A DNA stretch of 64,000 bases from Candidatus Saccharimonadota bacterium. GTDB taxonomy: Bacteria > Patescibacteriota > Saccharimonadia > Saccharimonadales > Saccharimonadaceae. Positions 9,572 through 17,866 of this stretch are shown here, piece after piece. Under the pieces are notes generated by a model that worked only from the letters and a program-made list of their open reading frames with translations, was not told the DNA's origin and did not search any database. Location of the stretch: positions 60,085-124,084 of the forward strand of contig DAIDKE010000004.1 of assembly GCA_027450165.1 (NCBI GenBank). Direction: 5' to 3'. The position numbers were made by a program, and so were the translations under genes. Positions within the stretch are counted from its first letter, which is position 1, and each line of letters begins with the position of its first letter.

Positions 9572-10783
9572 GTGAGCGAACAATTACCATCACAAGAAAA
9601 ATCAGGTTCCACTATCACGCCTAAACATCAAGCTGGCGAGTCCGTTTTGGTGCCGCGCTCTCCGGGCAGCGATGAGCGTAGCGGCAATATTGAGGTATGG
9701 AACCTAACAGGTGAGCAGGATGAAAGAGGTTATTATAAGGCACAAAGCCCGGTGCCTGAAGAAAAAGATGGTAAAGTTGGTCTTCCAAGTAAATGGGTGC
9801 CGGAGCGTGCTTTAGGCGATGATATTCAGGGGCGCCTTGCTGAAGAGTTAGCTTTGAGTCGTCCGGGTCTTACGTCAGAACAGTTAGAGCGTGGCAGCGA
9901 ACAGCCGGATGAGGGTGTTGTCGAAGATTTGGGCGAAGAGGCCGTCGAAACGGCCGGTATTGATGAGCCGGCGCCAGAATCAGACGCCAGTGGTGCTGTT
10001 GAAGCTGATGCTGAAATTGAAAAGTCGGACGAGGCAATAAAAGCCGAAATAGCTATGTCGACAGCCGAGTACAAGCATCGCATAGAACGGGTTATGGATC
10101 AGTTGGCGCAAGATGCCAAGAGCGGTATCAGGGGTATTGAGGGTGACATTGAAGAAGCGACTGGTTACCTTGGCGCTCTTGTGAGAATGGTCGAAGACGC
10201 TTCGTCGGATTTAGAAAAAGGCTGGCGGCAATATGACAACGGATCTTATTCAGAGCAGACCCTAGTGCATATGATTGAAGATGCCCGCAATAGTCTACAC
10301 GGCTCACTGTCTCGCCTGGCTTATGCCAATGGCTTTAGCAGCACTGTCCATACTCGGTTGAGCAATTTAGTTCAAACATTTAATCAAGGCAAGGATCTCT
10401 TATCTAGTTCCGAGCATGATTTTGATGCGTACATAATCGGTATCAAACCCGCCGAAATCCCAACCGATACGTCAACAGACCAAACTCAAGCTGAAGTTGA
10501 TAAGTGGCTCGATGCTGTCGGCGAGATCAGCCAATCGTTGCCAAAAGGCGAGTTAGTGCCTGATGCGGCTGGTAGTTTACGTACGGTGTCTAATATGCTT
10601 GACGAACTTACTAATCAGCTTAGGTACGGGCGGTTTAACCGTGATCAGGTCGTAGGTGATTTACGAGAAGCCGTGAAACGCTTGACCGATGTTTCTAAAA
10701 CTGTAGACACAGTTCGTCGAAGACCAATCTTAAATTCCGATGCGCTAGATAATCTACGGCGCAGCATTAACCAAGTAGCGTAA
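9572..10783 (+). CDS. Acidic hypothetical protein with helical C-terminal half
   Basis: A 403-residue soluble protein starting at GTG 9572; AAAAAGGAAA 10-20 bases upstream may serve as a weak ribosome site, and a -10 TATAAA preceded by TATGC lies at about 9535. The first 150 residues are Glu/Asp/Ser-rich and low complexity, probably disordered. Residues about 165-400 look alpha-helical with regular heptad-like spacing. I recognise no family, signal peptide or membrane segment. Own promoter and a terminator at 10802. Confidence 0.75.
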   Translation: MSEQLPSQEKSGSTITPKHQAGESVLVPRSPGSDERSGNIEVWNLTGEQDERGYYKAQSPVPEEKDGKVGLPSKWVPERALGDDIQGRLAEELALSRPGLTSEQLERGSEQPDEGVVEDLGEEAVETAGIDEPAPESDASGAVEADAEIEKSDEAIKAEIAMSTAEYKHRIERVMDQLAQDAKSGIRGIEGDIEEATGYLGALVRMVEDASSDLEKGWRQYDNGSYSEQTLVHMIEDARNSLHGSLSRLAYANGFSSTVHTRLSNLVQTFNQGKDLLSSSEHDFDAYIIGIKPAEIPTDTSTDQTQAEVDKWLDAVGEISQSLPKGELVPDAAGSLRTVSNMLDELTNQLRYGRFNRDQVVGDLREAVKRLTDVSKTVDTVRRRPILNSDALDNLRRSINQVA

Positions 10784-10801
10784 ATGTCATCTAGCTAACT
10801 A

Positions 10802-10830
10802 AAAACTCCCGGTTAAACCGGGAGTTTTAT
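10802..10830. terminator. Bidirectional terminator between convergent genes
   Basis: A near-perfect palindrome ACTCCCGGTT-AAACCGGGAGT flanked by A-runs on the left and T-runs on the right, serving the hypothetical gene (+) and rpmA (-). Confidence 0.88.
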
Positions 10831-10846
10831 TATCACAAAGACAAGT

Positions 10847-11119
10847 CTATTCAACGGTGACTTGCGTGCGAGGCACGGTTTTGCCGGTGAAGCGGCTCTT
10901 TTTGACTTTACTGAAGCCAACTACGCCTTCGATACCGGCGTGAATAGTGAAGTCGCGGCTCATGTAAGTGCCGGGGCCAGCTAGTTTAGTAGCACCAGTT
11001 TGGCGAACCAAAACTTCGCCAGCGCTAACTTTTTGACCACCAAAGCGCTTAACACCGAGTCGTTGACCGGCGTTGTTGTGGATGTTTTTACTGGTTCCAC
11101 CTGCTTTAACGTGTGACAT
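10847..11119 (-). CDS. rpmA: 50S ribosomal protein L27
   Basis: A 90-residue bL27. KAGGTSKN at the N terminus and RLGVKRFGGQKVSAGEVLVRQ are the conserved features; the N-terminal arm reaches the peptidyl transferase centre in this family. It stands alone, without the usual rplU neighbour. The sequence TAAGGAGC lies upstream of the ATG. Convergent with the preceding hypothetical gene and separated from it by a bidirectional terminator. Confidence 0.95.
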   Translation of the reverse strand: MSHVKAGGTSKNIHNNAGQRLGVKRFGGQKVSAGEVLVRQTGATKLAGPGTYMSRDFTIHAGIEGVVGFSKVKKSRFTGKTVPRTQVTVE

Positions 11120-11181
11120 GGACTAAGCTCCTTAAACTGCTATAACAATCTGTTCAATTGTACGCTGTACGGGGGTGAATG

Positions 11182-12468
11182 TCAAGCCCTAACTAGGACT
11201 AAAAGCTCGCGGGCGACGATTTGGGTCTCACGAAAATAGAGTAGCTGTTCTGGGTTAACTGTTTTGAAATCGCGCTTTTTATAGCCCAGGCGGTTCAAAT
11301 TGCCGATTAACGGCAGGTGCGTGAAGTCGCCGCGATCATCGCGCCAGGCTGGCACGGCCAAACATAGTGGTGTGCCGCTGGGAATTTGAGGGGCAAGATT
11401 TTCTAGAAAACTGCTAATAATGTGGTTGCAATTGCCGCGGACCTCTGTTAATTTTCCGGGGGTTGGCGGGGCGCTAAAGGGTTGCCCAAGATAGGTTTCG
11501 GCGGCAATGGCGTCGATAGGCGGTTGCCACTTGGCGGTCATGGCGTCGGCTTGACCTAAGCGCCAATTTTTGGTGGTGTGAAATTCTTCAGCCAGCCATT
11601 CAAGGTTAATCCGGCTAAAATCAATCATTTTGTCGGCCAAATCGGTGCCGTAGGGGGCGAATCCCATCAGAGCCGACTCCTGTAAAATCACGCCCGTACC
11701 GCAAAACGGATCAAGTACTGTAACTTGCGGTGTGAGGGCGGTTTGTCGAACATCGACAGAGGCTGCAGAATCCGTTGAAATAACGGATTCTGGCCGAGCG
11801 CTTGAACCGACTTCCTGTGGAAGTCCGTTCAAAAAGCGTACTCTGGAGGGGTTCGACAAACCAGCTTCACCAACGGCTAAGTTAACAATAATTTGCGCCA
11901 ATTTTGGCGGTAACATACCGACAAATGCGTCGCGCTTGGGGCGATTTTGGTCACGGCGGGCCAGGCGGGTGATGTTTTGGGCGCCGATACTTTCGGCGAT
12001 AATTAGGCGATCTTTAGAGGCAACTACCAATAACTCGATTTTGTTGTCGCTCAGGCCGAGCTTGTTGTGGTGTGACGTGGCGGTTGAAAGCGCCGGCTCC
12101 GCGTTGGGCACAAGGCGCAAACTGGCGCTCGAACCCTTTAATTTAGCTTTTAGAATTAGGCCGGTTTTTTGAATATCGCGCACATCGGGGTTAAAGTCGT
12201 AGGCGCTCAGTCCAAGTGTGATTTTGCCGTCAAATTGCGACCACTTTTTAGCGTAATGATTAACGATTTTCATGCTGGCTTTGCGCCAATCGCCGCGCGG
12301 CATGCTAAAAATAACCTTACCGGCTTTTAGTGTTCCGCCGAGGCGTTCAAGATCGGGCGCGGTCTCGAGCAGGGCGCTGTGGCCGGAAAACCAGCTTACG
12401 TCACCGTAAACCGCCTCGAGTTCAGCGATGCCTATGGCCGGTTGGCGGCCAAGAATTGCAATATACAT
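11182..12468 (-). CDS. Class I SAM-dependent RNA methyltransferase (Trm11/TrmG10-like)
   Basis: A 428-residue protein. The N-terminal half is THUMP-like in position. The C-terminal Rossmann methyltransferase has motif I VTVLDPFCGTGVILQE and a downstream AETYLGQP segment that occupies the position of the N/D-PPY amino-methylating motif. The likely substrate is a tRNA guanine N2 (inference). Between VNLAVGEAGLS and VTVLDPFCG there is an extra stretch of about 40 residues encoded by a palindromic DNA element (11740-11862). Translation starts at ATG 12468, only 6 bases after a TATAAT, so the mRNA is probably leaderless. Confidence 0.8.
   Translation of the reverse strand: MYIAILGRQPAIGIAELEAVYGDVSWFSGHSALLETAPDLERLGGTLKAGKVIFSMPRGDWRKASMKIVNHYAKKWSQFDGKITLGLSAYDFNPDVRDIQKTGLILKAKLKGSSASLRLVPNAEPALSTATSHHNKLGLSDNKIELLVVASKDRLIIAESIGAQNITRLARRDQNRPKRDAFVGMLPPKLAQIIVNLAVGEAGLSNPSRVRFLNGLPQEVGSSARPESVISTDSAASVDVRQTALTPQVTVLDPFCGTGVILQESALMGFAPYGTDLADKMIDFSRINLEWLAEEFHTTKNWRLGQADAMTAKWQPPIDAIAAETYLGQPFSAPPTPGKLTEVRGNCNHIISSFLENLAPQIPSGTPLCLAVPAWRDDRGDFTHLPLIGNLNRLGYKKRDFKTVNPEQLLYFRETQIVARELLVLVRA
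11740..11862. repeat. In-frame palindromic insertion element within methyltransferase gene
   Basis: A 123-bp segment bounded by perfect 12-bp inverted termini GGTTTGTCGAAC / GTTCGACAAACC (11740-11751, 11851-11862). It contains two further hairpins: AGAATCCGTT / AACGGATTCT (11767-11776, 11782-11791) and GACTTCC / GGAAGTC (11809-11815, 11819-11825, extended outward by TTGAAC / GTTCAA). The RNA would fold as a three-way junction. Its length is a multiple of three and it keeps the host frame open, resembling the palindromic elements found inside Rickettsia genes. Confidence 0.8.
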
Positions 12469-12474
12469 GAGCCT

Positions 12475-12498
12475 ATTATACGTTATGTACGTTATAAT
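12475..12498. promoter_or_regulatory. Divergent pair of leaderless -10 elements
   Basis: On the minus strand, TATAAT (12480-12475) lies exactly 6 bases before the ATG at 12468. On the plus strand, TATAAT (12493-12498) lies exactly 6 bases before the ATG at 12505. The two hexamers are separated by only 12 bases, so two polymerases could not occupy both at once. Confidence 0.7.
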
Positions 12499-12504
12499 AC
12501 TGGT

Positions 12505-13554
12505 ATGTCTTTTCGATCATGGGTGACCGTCATAACTTTAGTGCTGCTTGGCCTGGTTATTTATTTTGCCTGGCCGGACATTTTACAGGCTTGGCATATT
12601 GCTAGTCGGGTAAATTGGTGGATTTTGGTGCTGATTATACCGGTGCAGTTGGCGAGCTATTATTCGACCGGCGGCATGATTTTTTCGTACCTGAATTCAA
12701 AGGGTAATTTGCAGCATGCCTCGCAGTGGACGATTGCTCGTATGGCGCTGGAGCTCAATTTTGTTAATCACGTTTTTCCGAGTGGTGGTGCGGCGGGTAT
12801 TTCGTATATGGACTGGCTACTAGGCTTTCATGGGGTCACGCCGGGTCGGGCGACTATCGCCCAGGTGATTCGCTACGTGGTGACGTTTGTCAGCTTCGTG
12901 ATGCTTTTGGTGCTGGCGGTATTGATTTTAATCTTAGATCACACAATTGCCCGACCAATTTTGGTGATTAGCTTTTTGATGGTACTGGCTTGTATTGGTT
13001 TGGTGGTTGGGGCGGTTTCGTTATTGGGCAGCAAGCGCCGACTGGATAATTTTTCGCTTTGGATTGTTAAAACCGGTAACCAGGTAATTTCGTGGATTAC
13101 TCGCGGCCGCAAGCAGAATTCGATCAAATCTAAATCGGTTGACGCCTTTTTTGACGACCTGCATAAAGATTATCTCGACATTAAGCGCGACAAGGCTTTG
13201 CTGCTGAAGCCGTTTTTGTGGTCGATTCCGGCCAATGCGTTGGATGTGTTTTTGCTCTGGATTGCTTTTTGGGCTCTCGGTACGCCGATTGACCCGGCAA
13301 CGCTGTTTATCGCCTTTGGTTTGTCTGGTGCGGCCAGTATTGTCGCCGTGACGCCTGGCGGCGCTGGTATTTACGAGGCGATTATGATTGCCTTTTTGGC
13401 CTCGAGCGGTGTATCGCCGGACGTGGCCATCGCCGGTACGCTTTTGGCGCGCGTGACGCTGGTAATTGGCACGATTGCCTTTGGTTACGTGTTCTATCAG
13501 ATGACAATTAATCACTACGGTAAGCGCTCATGGAAAACCACGCAGTCCGACTAA
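12505..13554 (+). CDS. Lysylphosphatidylglycerol synthase TM-domain / UPF0104 family membrane protein
   Basis: I start at ATG 12505 (MSFRSW) because it follows TATAAT by 6 bases; this gives 349 residues. It is a polytopic membrane protein with about eight hydrophobic segments and the family blocks LNFVNHVFPSGGAAGISYM and VAVTPGGAGIYEA. Proteins of this family are flippases or transporters for lipid-linked molecules; the aminoacyl transferase domain of MprF is absent. The gene overlaps xseA by 25 bases. Confidence 0.85.
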   Translation: MSFRSWVTVITLVLLGLVIYFAWPDILQAWHIASRVNWWILVLIIPVQLASYYSTGGMIFSYLNSKGNLQHASQWTIARMALELNFVNHVFPSGGAAGISYMDWLLGFHGVTPGRATIAQVIRYVVTFVSFVMLLVLAVLILILDHTIARPILVISFLMVLACIGLVVGAVSLLGSKRRLDNFSLWIVKTGNQVISWITRGRKQNSIKSKSVDAFFDDLHKDYLDIKRDKALLLKPFLWSIPANALDVFLLWIAFWALGTPIDPATLFIAFGLSGAASIVAVTPGGAGIYEAIMIAFLASSGVSPDVAIAGTLLARVTLVIGTIAFGYVFYQMTINHYGKRSWKTTQSD

Positions 13555-14630
13555 CGGTTAGTGATTTTATCGCTTTAACCAATCAGACTTTGGAATACGC
13601 CTATCCAAGCATCGAAGTGGAGGGTGAGGTAGCGGCCTTTAAGGTTAACCAGGGAAAGTTTGTCTTTTTTGATTTAAAGGATGCCGGCGGTAGCGTCGGC
13701 TGCTTTATGATGGTCTATCAGCTGCGCCTGCCGATTGAAGATGGCATGAAGGTGATTGTTGCGGCGACGCCGAAGTTAACGAACTGGGGTAAGTTTAGCC
13801 TGACGGTGCGGGCGATTCGGCCGAGTGGCGAAGGTTCGATTAAAAAAAGTTTTGAGATTTTAAAGGCCAAACTAGATGCCGAGGGGCTTTTTGCGCCGGA
13901 GCGCAAGCGGCCATTGCCGAGCGTGCCGCGTTATGTTGGTGTCGTGACCAGTACTCAAGCGGCGGGTTATGCTGATTTCGTTAAGATTTTGAACGACCGG
14001 TGGGGTGGTCTAAAGCTTGATGTGGCACATGTACAGGTGCAGGGTGAGTCGGCGCCGGACCAAATGATTCGGGCGATTAATTATTTCAATCAACTTGAGG
14101 TTTTGCCCGAGGTTCTGGTGATTATTCGCGGTGGTGGTAGTGCTGATGATTTGGCGGCCTTTAACGACGAACCATTGGTGCGCGCAATCGCCGCAAGCAG
14201 GATTCCGACCTTAGTGGGCGTTGGCCACGAAGTAGATGAGAGTCTGGCTGACTTGGCGGCTGACGTACGTGCGGCCACACCTAGTAATGCAGCCCAGATT
14301 TTGGTGCCTGATCGCCAAGAGATTATTCGATCGGTGCGTTACAAGGTTAGCGCACTTTTGCCGCGTTTGTTACAGGCGATCGAAACCGGGCGGCAAACAT
14401 TGAGGTCGCGTTTGGATACTGCCCTGGGCGCTATTGCAAGACAGACTGCGCAGACCGATGAGCGCTTATTTAGGTTACGGCAGGTTCTGGCGCAGCTTGA
14501 CCCGAACGTCGTACTGAAGCGTGGCTACGCATTACTACGCGGCAAGCAGGTAGTTGGCGAGGTGCTTGAGATTGAAACATTTAAAGCTATTATGAAAGCA
14601 AAGGTTGAAAAATATGACGCAAAGCAATAA
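13530..14630 (+). CDS. xseA: Exodeoxyribonuclease VII large subunit
   Basis: A 366-residue XseA, shorter than the roughly 450 of E. coli. The N-terminal OB fold has EGEVAAFKVNQGKFVFFDLKD. The catalytic domain shows VGVVTSTQAAGYADF, VIIRGGGSADDLAAFND and VGVGHEVDESLADLAADVRAATPSNAA. With XseB it degrades single-stranded DNA to oligonucleotides. The shortened coiled-coil and C-terminal regions are typical of reduced genomes. Its end overlaps xseB by 17 bases. Confidence 0.95.
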   Translation: MENHAVRLTVSDFIALTNQTLEYAYPSIEVEGEVAAFKVNQGKFVFFDLKDAGGSVGCFMMVYQLRLPIEDGMKVIVAATPKLTNWGKFSLTVRAIRPSGEGSIKKSFEILKAKLDAEGLFAPERKRPLPSVPRYVGVVTSTQAAGYADFVKILNDRWGGLKLDVAHVQVQGESAPDQMIRAINYFNQLEVLPEVLVIIRGGGSADDLAAFNDEPLVRAIAASRIPTLVGVGHEVDESLADLAADVRAATPSNAAQILVPDRQEIIRSVRYKVSALLPRLLQAIETGRQTLRSRLDTALGAIARQTAQTDERLFRLRQVLAQLDPNVVLKRGYALLRGKQVVGEVLEIETFKAIMKAKVEKYDAKQ

Positions 14631-14820
14631 AACAATTCAGCAAAAAATAGCCGAACTCGACGAGCTAGTAGCGTGGTTCGATAGTGACGAGTTTAGCCTT
14701 GAGTTGGCGCTTGATAAATTCAAAGACGCCGAAAAACTAGCCGAGGAAATCGAACGGGACTTAACGGCTTTGAAAAATGAAATTACAGTAGTAAAACAGC
14801 GTTTCGATGGCAACGAATAA
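14614..14820 (+). CDS. xseB: Exodeoxyribonuclease VII small subunit
   Basis: A 68-residue helical protein (MTQSNK start at ATG 14614) with the XseB pattern IAELDELVAWFDSDEFSLELALDKFKDAEKLAEEIE. It binds the coiled coil of XseA. The start overlaps the xseA stop and its own stop overlaps the next ATG, so the three genes are translationally coupled. Confidence 0.9.
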   Translation: MTQSNKTIQQKIAELDELVAWFDSDEFSLELALDKFKDAEKLAEEIERDLTALKNEITVVKQRFDGNE

Positions 14821-15328
14821 CCCTTGGTTTTGGCTTTTCTTTGGCGTTGTTTTGCTGTTTGGTTTTGTCGTGTTTCGCGGCGCGCCGTATGTTCCGACGC
14901 AGCGCAAATATTTGATAGCGGCTTTTTCGAAGTTGTATGTACTGCAGCCAAATGACGTTTTGGTTGATGTCGGCAGCGGTGATGGACGAGTTATGCGGCT
15001 AGTTGCGCCGCGCATTAAGCGGGCGATTGGCTACGAGCTGAATCCGGCGCTAGTTTTTATTAGCAAACTGTTGTCGCGTAAACAACATAATGTAGAAACC
15101 CGACTGGCTGATTTTTGGGTGGCTAAATTACCAGACGACGTCACTGTAGTCTATGCGTTTAGTGTATCGCGTGATGTTCGAAAATTGACCGAAAAGCTTA
15201 AGGCCGAAGCGACCCGAATAGGCCGCGACATAAAAGTTATCACTTATGGTGCAGGTATTGATAGTTTGAAGCCAGACAAGTCGTATCAGGCGTTTAAACT
15301 CTATACCATCCATCCTTTACAGGCGTAG
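14807..15328 (+). CDS. Membrane-anchored SAM-dependent methyltransferase
   Basis: A 173-residue protein with an N-terminal membrane segment (about residues 5-22) and a class I methyltransferase core. SAM-binding motif I is VLVDVGSGDGRVMRLVAP, followed by GYELNPALVFISKLL. No substrate-specific domain is visible. It overlaps xseB by 14 bases and is the last gene of that operon. Confidence 0.8.
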   Translation: MATNNPWFWLFFGVVLLFGFVVFRGAPYVPTQRKYLIAAFSKLYVLQPNDVLVDVGSGDGRVMRLVAPRIKRAIGYELNPALVFISKLLSRKQHNVETRLADFWVAKLPDDVTVVYAFSVSRDVRKLTEKLKAEATRIGRDIKVITYGAGIDSLKPDKSYQAFKLYTIHPLQA

Positions 15329-15351
15329 GGCGAGTCGTTATAATGACGCTT

Positions 15352-16005
15352 ATGATAAAACGACGCGAAGACGGATCAGTTAATAGCTGGCTAGTTGTCT
15401 GTATACTTTTGATTGTCGTTAGCTTGGCCGCGGTCGGCGCGGCAGGTTGGGGCATATATCGTTATATGCAAGAAAAAAACACAGTCCAATCGCAGATTGA
15501 TGATGCGGTGGCGACCAAAGAGAAGCAAGTTCGTACCGATATGACCAACGATTTCAATCAGGCCGAGAAATTGCCGAATCGTTTGTTTACTGGGCCAGAA
15601 GACTACGGTTCTTTGAGCTTTAACTATCCAAAAACTTGGAGCGTTTATGTTAGCCAAGATGGCTCAAATGGCGGGCAGTATCAGGCTTACTTGAATCCGG
15701 TTTCGGTGCCGCCGATTAATGGTACTGGTCAGCAGTTTGCCCTTCGGGTTAACATTCAGACGGTTGATTACGCAAAAACGGTCTCAACTTACGATAGTTA
15801 TGTTAAAAAAGGTGACTTAACGTCATCGGCGATTAAGGTTGGTGGCGAAGATGCGACTCGGTTGGATGGTACGTTCTCGGACGGTCTGCGCGGCTCAATG
15901 GTTTTGTTTAAACTCCGTGACAAAACGGTAACGATCCGGACTGACGCCAATACTTTTGTGAATGATTTCAACGCTCTAATCGGTACGATTACATTTAAGA
16001 GCTAA
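15352..16005 (+). CDS. Membrane-anchored PsbP-like lipo/secreted protein
   Basis: Start chosen at ATG 15352 (MIKRRE), 7 bases after TATAAT (15339-15344); the earlier in-frame ATG (15343) overlaps the -10 itself. The protein is 217 residues. It has one N-terminal membrane segment (about residues 14-36) and an extracellular domain with GSLSFNYPKTWSVYVSQDG, a pattern seen in PsbP-like surface proteins of Gram-positive bacteria. Function unknown. Confidence 0.7.
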   Translation: MIKRREDGSVNSWLVVCILLIVVSLAAVGAAGWGIYRYMQEKNTVQSQIDDAVATKEKQVRTDMTNDFNQAEKLPNRLFTGPEDYGSLSFNYPKTWSVYVSQDGSNGGQYQAYLNPVSVPPINGTGQQFALRVNIQTVDYAKTVSTYDSYVKKGDLTSSAIKVGGEDATRLDGTFSDGLRGSMVLFKLRDKTVTIRTDANTFVNDFNALIGTITFKS

Positions 16006-16045
16006 TGCTCGCTCGCACCCGGCCGCTGTGCTATGCTAGGTGTAT

Positions 16046-16777
16046 ATGAGGGAGCGCGAGGGGCAGTCACAGGCATTAGGCGATGATTTTACATTGGCGC
16101 CCGTGGTTGCTGCGGCGCACGAACTAAAGTCGCCCTTGGCGCTGGTCCGTCAATTAAGTTTTATGCTTGAGGATGAGACGCTGAATCTTGCTGAGCGCCA
16201 AAAGCTTTTATCGCAAATTCGCTTAACCAGCGAGCGCGCCCTGCGTTTGACGGGTGATTTAACTCGAGCTGCCAGACTAGAAGACGCCATGTTTGAGCTT
16301 GAGCCGATTAATCCTTGGCAACTGTGCGACGATATTGTGCACGAACTGACGCCGCTATTTGCGGCGCACGGTAGGGCTTTAACGATTAGGCCGCATCGAC
16401 ACCCGTTGCTATTAGTGGCCAACCGTGACTTGTTGCGCCGAATCGTGATGAATTTTAGCGACAACGCACTGCATTATAGCGAAGCTGGGGCGGCCGTGGA
16501 ACTGCAAATTAAATCTTTGCAGGCCGGCAAGATTATTCGAGTTGGCGTACGTGATTTTGGACCGGCGCTGTCGAGCGATATGTGGCGCACACTGCAGCAA
16601 AAATTGGCCACCGCGCCGCAGACGGTTCATGCTCGGCCGCAAAGTAGCGGCCTGGGTCTTTATATCGCTGGCATGTTTGCTCAGGCTATGCATGGTTCAA
16701 TAGGCATGACGCGCCACCGCGACGGCGCGACGTTCTACGTTGATTTGCAGGCGTCGCAACAGCTGAGCTTGTTATGA
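16046..16777 (+). CDS. Small soluble histidine kinase
   Basis: Start chosen at ATG 16046, 8 bases after TATGCT; 243 residues, with no sensor or membrane domain. The H-box is AAHELKSPLALVRQL (phospho-acceptor His about residue 29), the N-box is NFSDNALHYSEAG, G1 is degenerate (RDFGPALSSD instead of DxGxG), and G2 is SSGLGLYIAGMF. It overlaps a receiver gene by 4 bases, so the two form a minimal two-component pair; the signal must come through protein contacts. Confidence 0.85.
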   Translation: MREREGQSQALGDDFTLAPVVAAAHELKSPLALVRQLSFMLEDETLNLAERQKLLSQIRLTSERALRLTGDLTRAARLEDAMFELEPINPWQLCDDIVHELTPLFAAHGRALTIRPHRHPLLLVANRDLLRRIVMNFSDNALHYSEAGAAVELQIKSLQAGKIIRVGVRDFGPALSSDMWRTLQQKLATAPQTVHARPQSSGLGLYIAGMFAQAMHGSIGMTRHRDGATFYVDLQASQQLSLL

Positions 16778-17139
16778 GTAAGGTGCTAATTGTTGAAGAC
16801 GATGATTGGTTGGCGGCGCAGCACCGCCGGGTGCTTGAAAAAGCTGGCTATCAAACGATAATTTCGCCGCATGCACTCGACGCGATTGTTATGATTGATT
16901 CTGAAAAACCGGACGCGATTGTACTGGACGTCCTGTTGACTGGTAGTACCGGTTTTACGCTTTTACACGAGCTGCAATCTTATAGCGACACGGCCGCCAT
17001 ACCGGTGATAATTTGCTCCAACGTTGCCGATAGTCTGAGCCTGGAAGATGTCGAGCCGTACGGTGTTAAGCGGATTGTCGACAAACTAACGATGCTGCCG
17101 GATGACATTGCAACGGCCGTAAGAGGGGCACTGACATGA
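16774..17139 (+). CDS. Single-domain response regulator
   Basis: A 121-residue receiver. Acidic residues in LIVEDDDWLA, phospho-acceptor in AIVLDVLLTGSTGF, the switch position is Ser in VIICSNVAD, and the conserved Lys is in IVDKLTML. No DNA-binding domain. It is translationally coupled to the upstream kinase and to recO downstream (ATGA overlap). Confidence 0.85.
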   Translation: MSKVLIVEDDDWLAAQHRRVLEKAGYQTIISPHALDAIVMIDSEKPDAIVLDVLLTGSTGFTLLHELQSYSDTAAIPVIICSNVADSLSLEDVEPYGVKRIVDKLTMLPDDIATAVRGALT

Positions 17140-17819
17140 AAACTGACCGTACTCGGGCAATTGTTCTTAGGCGGACAAATTACGGCGAGGCGGATCGGGT
17201 TTTGCAGCTGCTGACACCGGAGGGTCGTCGCAGCGTCATGGCGCGCGGTGTGCGCCGTGAAAAAAGCAAGTTGGCTGGCGGCATTGAGCTATTTGCCGTG
17301 AGCGATGTTGTGATTGGTGAGGGCCGCGGTGAACTAGGCGTTTTAACATCGGCAAGACTAGTGCATTTCTATGGCAATATTATGACCGACTATGACCGCT
17401 TGCAGTTTGGCTATTTGGTGATCAAATTAATTGCTCGGGCCTCAGAGACGGTTGATGAGCCGGAGTGGTTTGATATGCTAAGCGAGATTTTAATGGCGCT
17501 CGATGCAAAATCAATCGCCTTGGAATTAATCGAAACCTGGTTTTATGTGCACTATGCCGGATTGTTGGGTCGCGAGTTGAATTTGGAGTTGGATATCGAC
17601 GGCCAAAAACTGAGCCCCGACGATTATTATCGTTACGATACCGGCGAACAAGGTTTGCGACAGTCTGAAATGGGTGAGTTAGACAGCCGACATATCAAAT
17701 TATTGCGGCTGGTAGCGACGCGTCCGCTGAAGGTATTAGCGCAAATTGGCGGCATTGATGATGTTATTGGCGCTTGTTTGAATGTGGCGCGTGAACACGC
17801 TGCTATCGACGAAAGATAA
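17136..17819 (+). CDS. recO: DNA repair protein RecO
   Basis: A 227-residue RecO with the N-terminal OB fold RAIVLRRTNYGEADRVLQLLTPEGRRSVMARGVRREKSKLAGG, then a helical domain. The cysteine cluster of some RecO proteins is not apparent. RecO loads RecA on SSB-coated DNA with RecR. It is the last gene of the kinase-receiver-recO unit and ends just before a hairpin and GC-rich cassette A. Confidence 0.88.
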   Translation: MKTDRTRAIVLRRTNYGEADRVLQLLTPEGRRSVMARGVRREKSKLAGGIELFAVSDVVIGEGRGELGVLTSARLVHFYGNIMTDYDRLQFGYLVIKLIARASETVDEPEWFDMLSEILMALDAKSIALELIETWFYVHYAGLLGRELNLELDIDGQKLSPDDYYRYDTGEQGLRQSEMGELDSRHIKLLRLVATRPLKVLAQIGGIDDVIGACLNVAREHAAIDER

Positions 17820-17836
17820 AATCACTAGATATGAGA

Positions 17837-17861
17837 AACCCGCCACTGGCTGTGGCGGGTT
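17837..17861. terminator. GC-rich hairpin between recO and cassette A gene
   Basis: A perfect 10-bp stem AACCCGCCAC/GTGGCGGGTT with a 5-base loop (TGGCT). The flanking T-runs are weak on both strands, so termination strength is uncertain; it may also protect a 3' end. Confidence 0.6.
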
Positions 17862-17866
17862 GTGGT

